A stretch of 64,000 nt of DNA. Source: Sphingobacterium corticibacter (GTDB lineage: Bacteria; Bacteroidota; Bacteroidia; Sphingobacteriales; Sphingobacteriaceae). Positions 63,158 to 64,000 of the stretch are shown in pieces (position 1 is the stretch's first letter; each line of letters starts with the position of its first letter). Position numbers and translations under genes: made by a program. The notes beneath the pieces were generated by a model. That model ran no database searches, had not been told where the DNA came from, and worked only from the letters and a program-made list of their open reading frames with translations. The stretch spans positions 1-64,000 of the forward strand of contig NZ_QDKG01000007.1 in the NCBI RefSeq assembly GCF_003076635.1, read 5' to 3'.

Positions 63158-64000
63158 ATGAACGTAAACAAATCGATTGTACTGTCGCTAGGTCTATTTA
63201 TAGGCACGTTAGGCGTACAGGCACAAGACAATCTGATCAATTCTATCAAAGGCAACGCTAGCGATAACAGCAAAGCTGCTTTTCAATTTACCGATGTCAT
63301 TAATCTGGAGAATACGCCAATCAGAGACCAAGGATCTACAGGCACCTGCTGGTCTTACTCCGGAAATTCGTTTTTGGAGTCGGAAATGATCCGTATGGGC
63401 AAAGCACCCGTAGAGATTTCGCAAATCTATACTGCACGCCAAACTTACATAGAGAAAGCAAAGAACTATGTAAGACTACATGGCGACCAAGCCCAAGGTG
63501 AAGGTGGCCAAGTGCATGACGTATTGACGATTTTTAAAAAGTACGGCGCTGTTCCTAAGGAAGTATATAGTGGTTTGCAAGAAGGTCAGACACGGAACAA
63601 CTTTGGTGAAATGACACCGATTTTGCACAACATGACCGAGAATGTGGCAAAGTCTAAAAAACCGAATCCAAACTGGCTTCAAGCATATACTGGCGTATTG
63701 GATGCATACTTAGGCAAAGTTCCTGAAAACTTCAGCTACCAAGGTAAAAACTACACGCCTCGCACTTTCGCCGATCAGGTTATTGGTATCAAACCGGCAG
63801 ATTATGTGGCGATCTCTTCTTTTGAGGCTTATCCTTACTATGAGTCTTTCGTGTTATTGATTCCTGACAACTGGTCTTTCGAAAGTTTCCACAATGTACA
63901 GATCAACGATTTGACAGATATCATCGATCAAGCGCTGAGCAAAGGTTTTACCGTAGCCTGGGCAACGGATGTATCGGAAAAGAGTTTTAGCTGGCGCAAT
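63158..64000 (+). CDS. C1B-type cysteine aminopeptidase (bleomycin-hydrolase-like), 3' end off the window
   Basis: The first 281 codons are visible, starting at ATG 63158; the gene continues past the window. A signal peptide (about residues 1-22) ends VQAQD, so it is exported, unlike the classical cytoplasmic PepC/bleomycin hydrolase. The catalytic cysteine is in RDQGSTGTCWSYSGNSFLE (about residues 54-72), with the Gln oxyanion residue just before it (IRDQG). The His and Asn of the triad should lie beyond the edge. Secreted C1B aminopeptidases are common in Bacteroidota. Confidence 0.9.
   Translation, partial: MNVNKSIVLSLGLFIGTLGVQAQDNLINSIKGNASDNSKAAFQFTDVINLENTPIRDQGSTGTCWSYSGNSFLESEMIRMGKAPVEISQIYTARQTYIEKAKNYVRLHGDQAQGEGGQVHDVLTIFKKYGAVPKEVYSGLQEGQTRNNFGEMTPILHNMTENVAKSKKPNPNWLQAYTGVLDAYLGKVPENFSYQGKNYTPRTFADQVIGIKPADYVAISSFEAYPYYESFVLLIPDNWSFESFHNVQINDLTDIIDQALSKGFTVAWATDVSEKSFSWRN

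Noticed and set aside
1-64000. CRISPR arrays, tRNA or rRNA genes, insertion sequences, prophage or toxin-antitoxin genes
   Set aside because: I looked for regular repeats, cloverleaf-like patterns and transposase or integrase motifs and saw none inside the window.

Overview
The window comes from a member of the Bacteroidota, most likely the family Sphingobacteriaceae (Sphingobacterium or a close relative). The evidence is threefold. Recognisable promoters follow the Bacteroidota pattern (TTTG, about 19 bases, TAnnTTTG), and Shine-Dalgarno sequences are weak or missing before most genes. Several families largely confined to this phylum are present (DUF4271, DUF6427, DUF2480, a GH92 mannosidase, a BACON-like lipoprotein, an AsmA-like/GT51 fusion). 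The housekeeping proteins also read like Sphingobacteriaceae sequences. Almost all of the window is ordinary chromosome. I see no insertion sequence, prophage, CRISPR array, tRNA or rRNA gene inside it.

Left part (1-17 kb). The left edge carries two tandem leftward promoters of near-consensus form that drive something outside the window, followed by a gene-poor AT-rich stretch with one formylglycine-generating-enzyme-like lipoprotein. Then come a methionine aminotransferase and a divergent LacI-type regulator/GH92 alpha-mannosidase pair with three copies of a 10-base operator-like word between them. Next are a DUF493 protein, a two-gene membrane cassette bounded by two nearly identical terminator hairpins, and pnp and rpsO. 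A NagX-like acyltransferase, rimM and rpsP follow. The usually adjacent rimM and rpsP are separated by four accessory genes: DUF1697, two esterase-fold hydrolases and a BACON-like lipoprotein.

Middle part (17-39 kb). An AddAB-type helicase-nuclease pair is followed by a JmjC/cupin-like oxygenase, a DUF4271-hemD pair, the tag glycosylase, hpt, and an AsmA-like/GT51 peptidoglycan glycosyltransferase. Then come an Mrp-type Fe-S carrier ATPase, aminopeptidase P, a PBP4-type DD-peptidase, the two-domain malic enzyme MaeB, ruvA, a free-methionine-R-sulfoxide reductase and a seven-bladed WD40 protein.

Right part (39-64 kb). A leftward histidine operon runs hisC-hisB-hisH-hisA-hisF-hisIE, without hisG or hisD. 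Upstream lie rnz, a STAS protein with an acidic residue at the usual phospho-serine position, purC and phoH. To the right are a SAM hydroxide adenosyltransferase, an ABC exporter, a YtxH protein, cytochrome c maturation genes (ccmB, ccmC, a ccmD-like gene), DUF6427, an outer-membrane protein, lptC and a PpiD-like chaperone. DUF2480, DUF3108 and DUF3109 proteins, a polyprenyl diphosphate synthase and TerC follow. The window ends inside a C1B cysteine aminopeptidase.

I did not find a clear, previously undescribed multi-gene system. The best leads are the duplicated-terminator cassette at 7.7-8.8 kb, the island splitting rimM from rpsP, the STAS protein with a phosphomimetic residue beside RNase Z, the AddB homologue lacking the Fe-S cysteines, the AsmA/GT51 fusion, and the triple operator in front of the mannosidase. 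All family assignments were made by reading the sequence; no database search was run.
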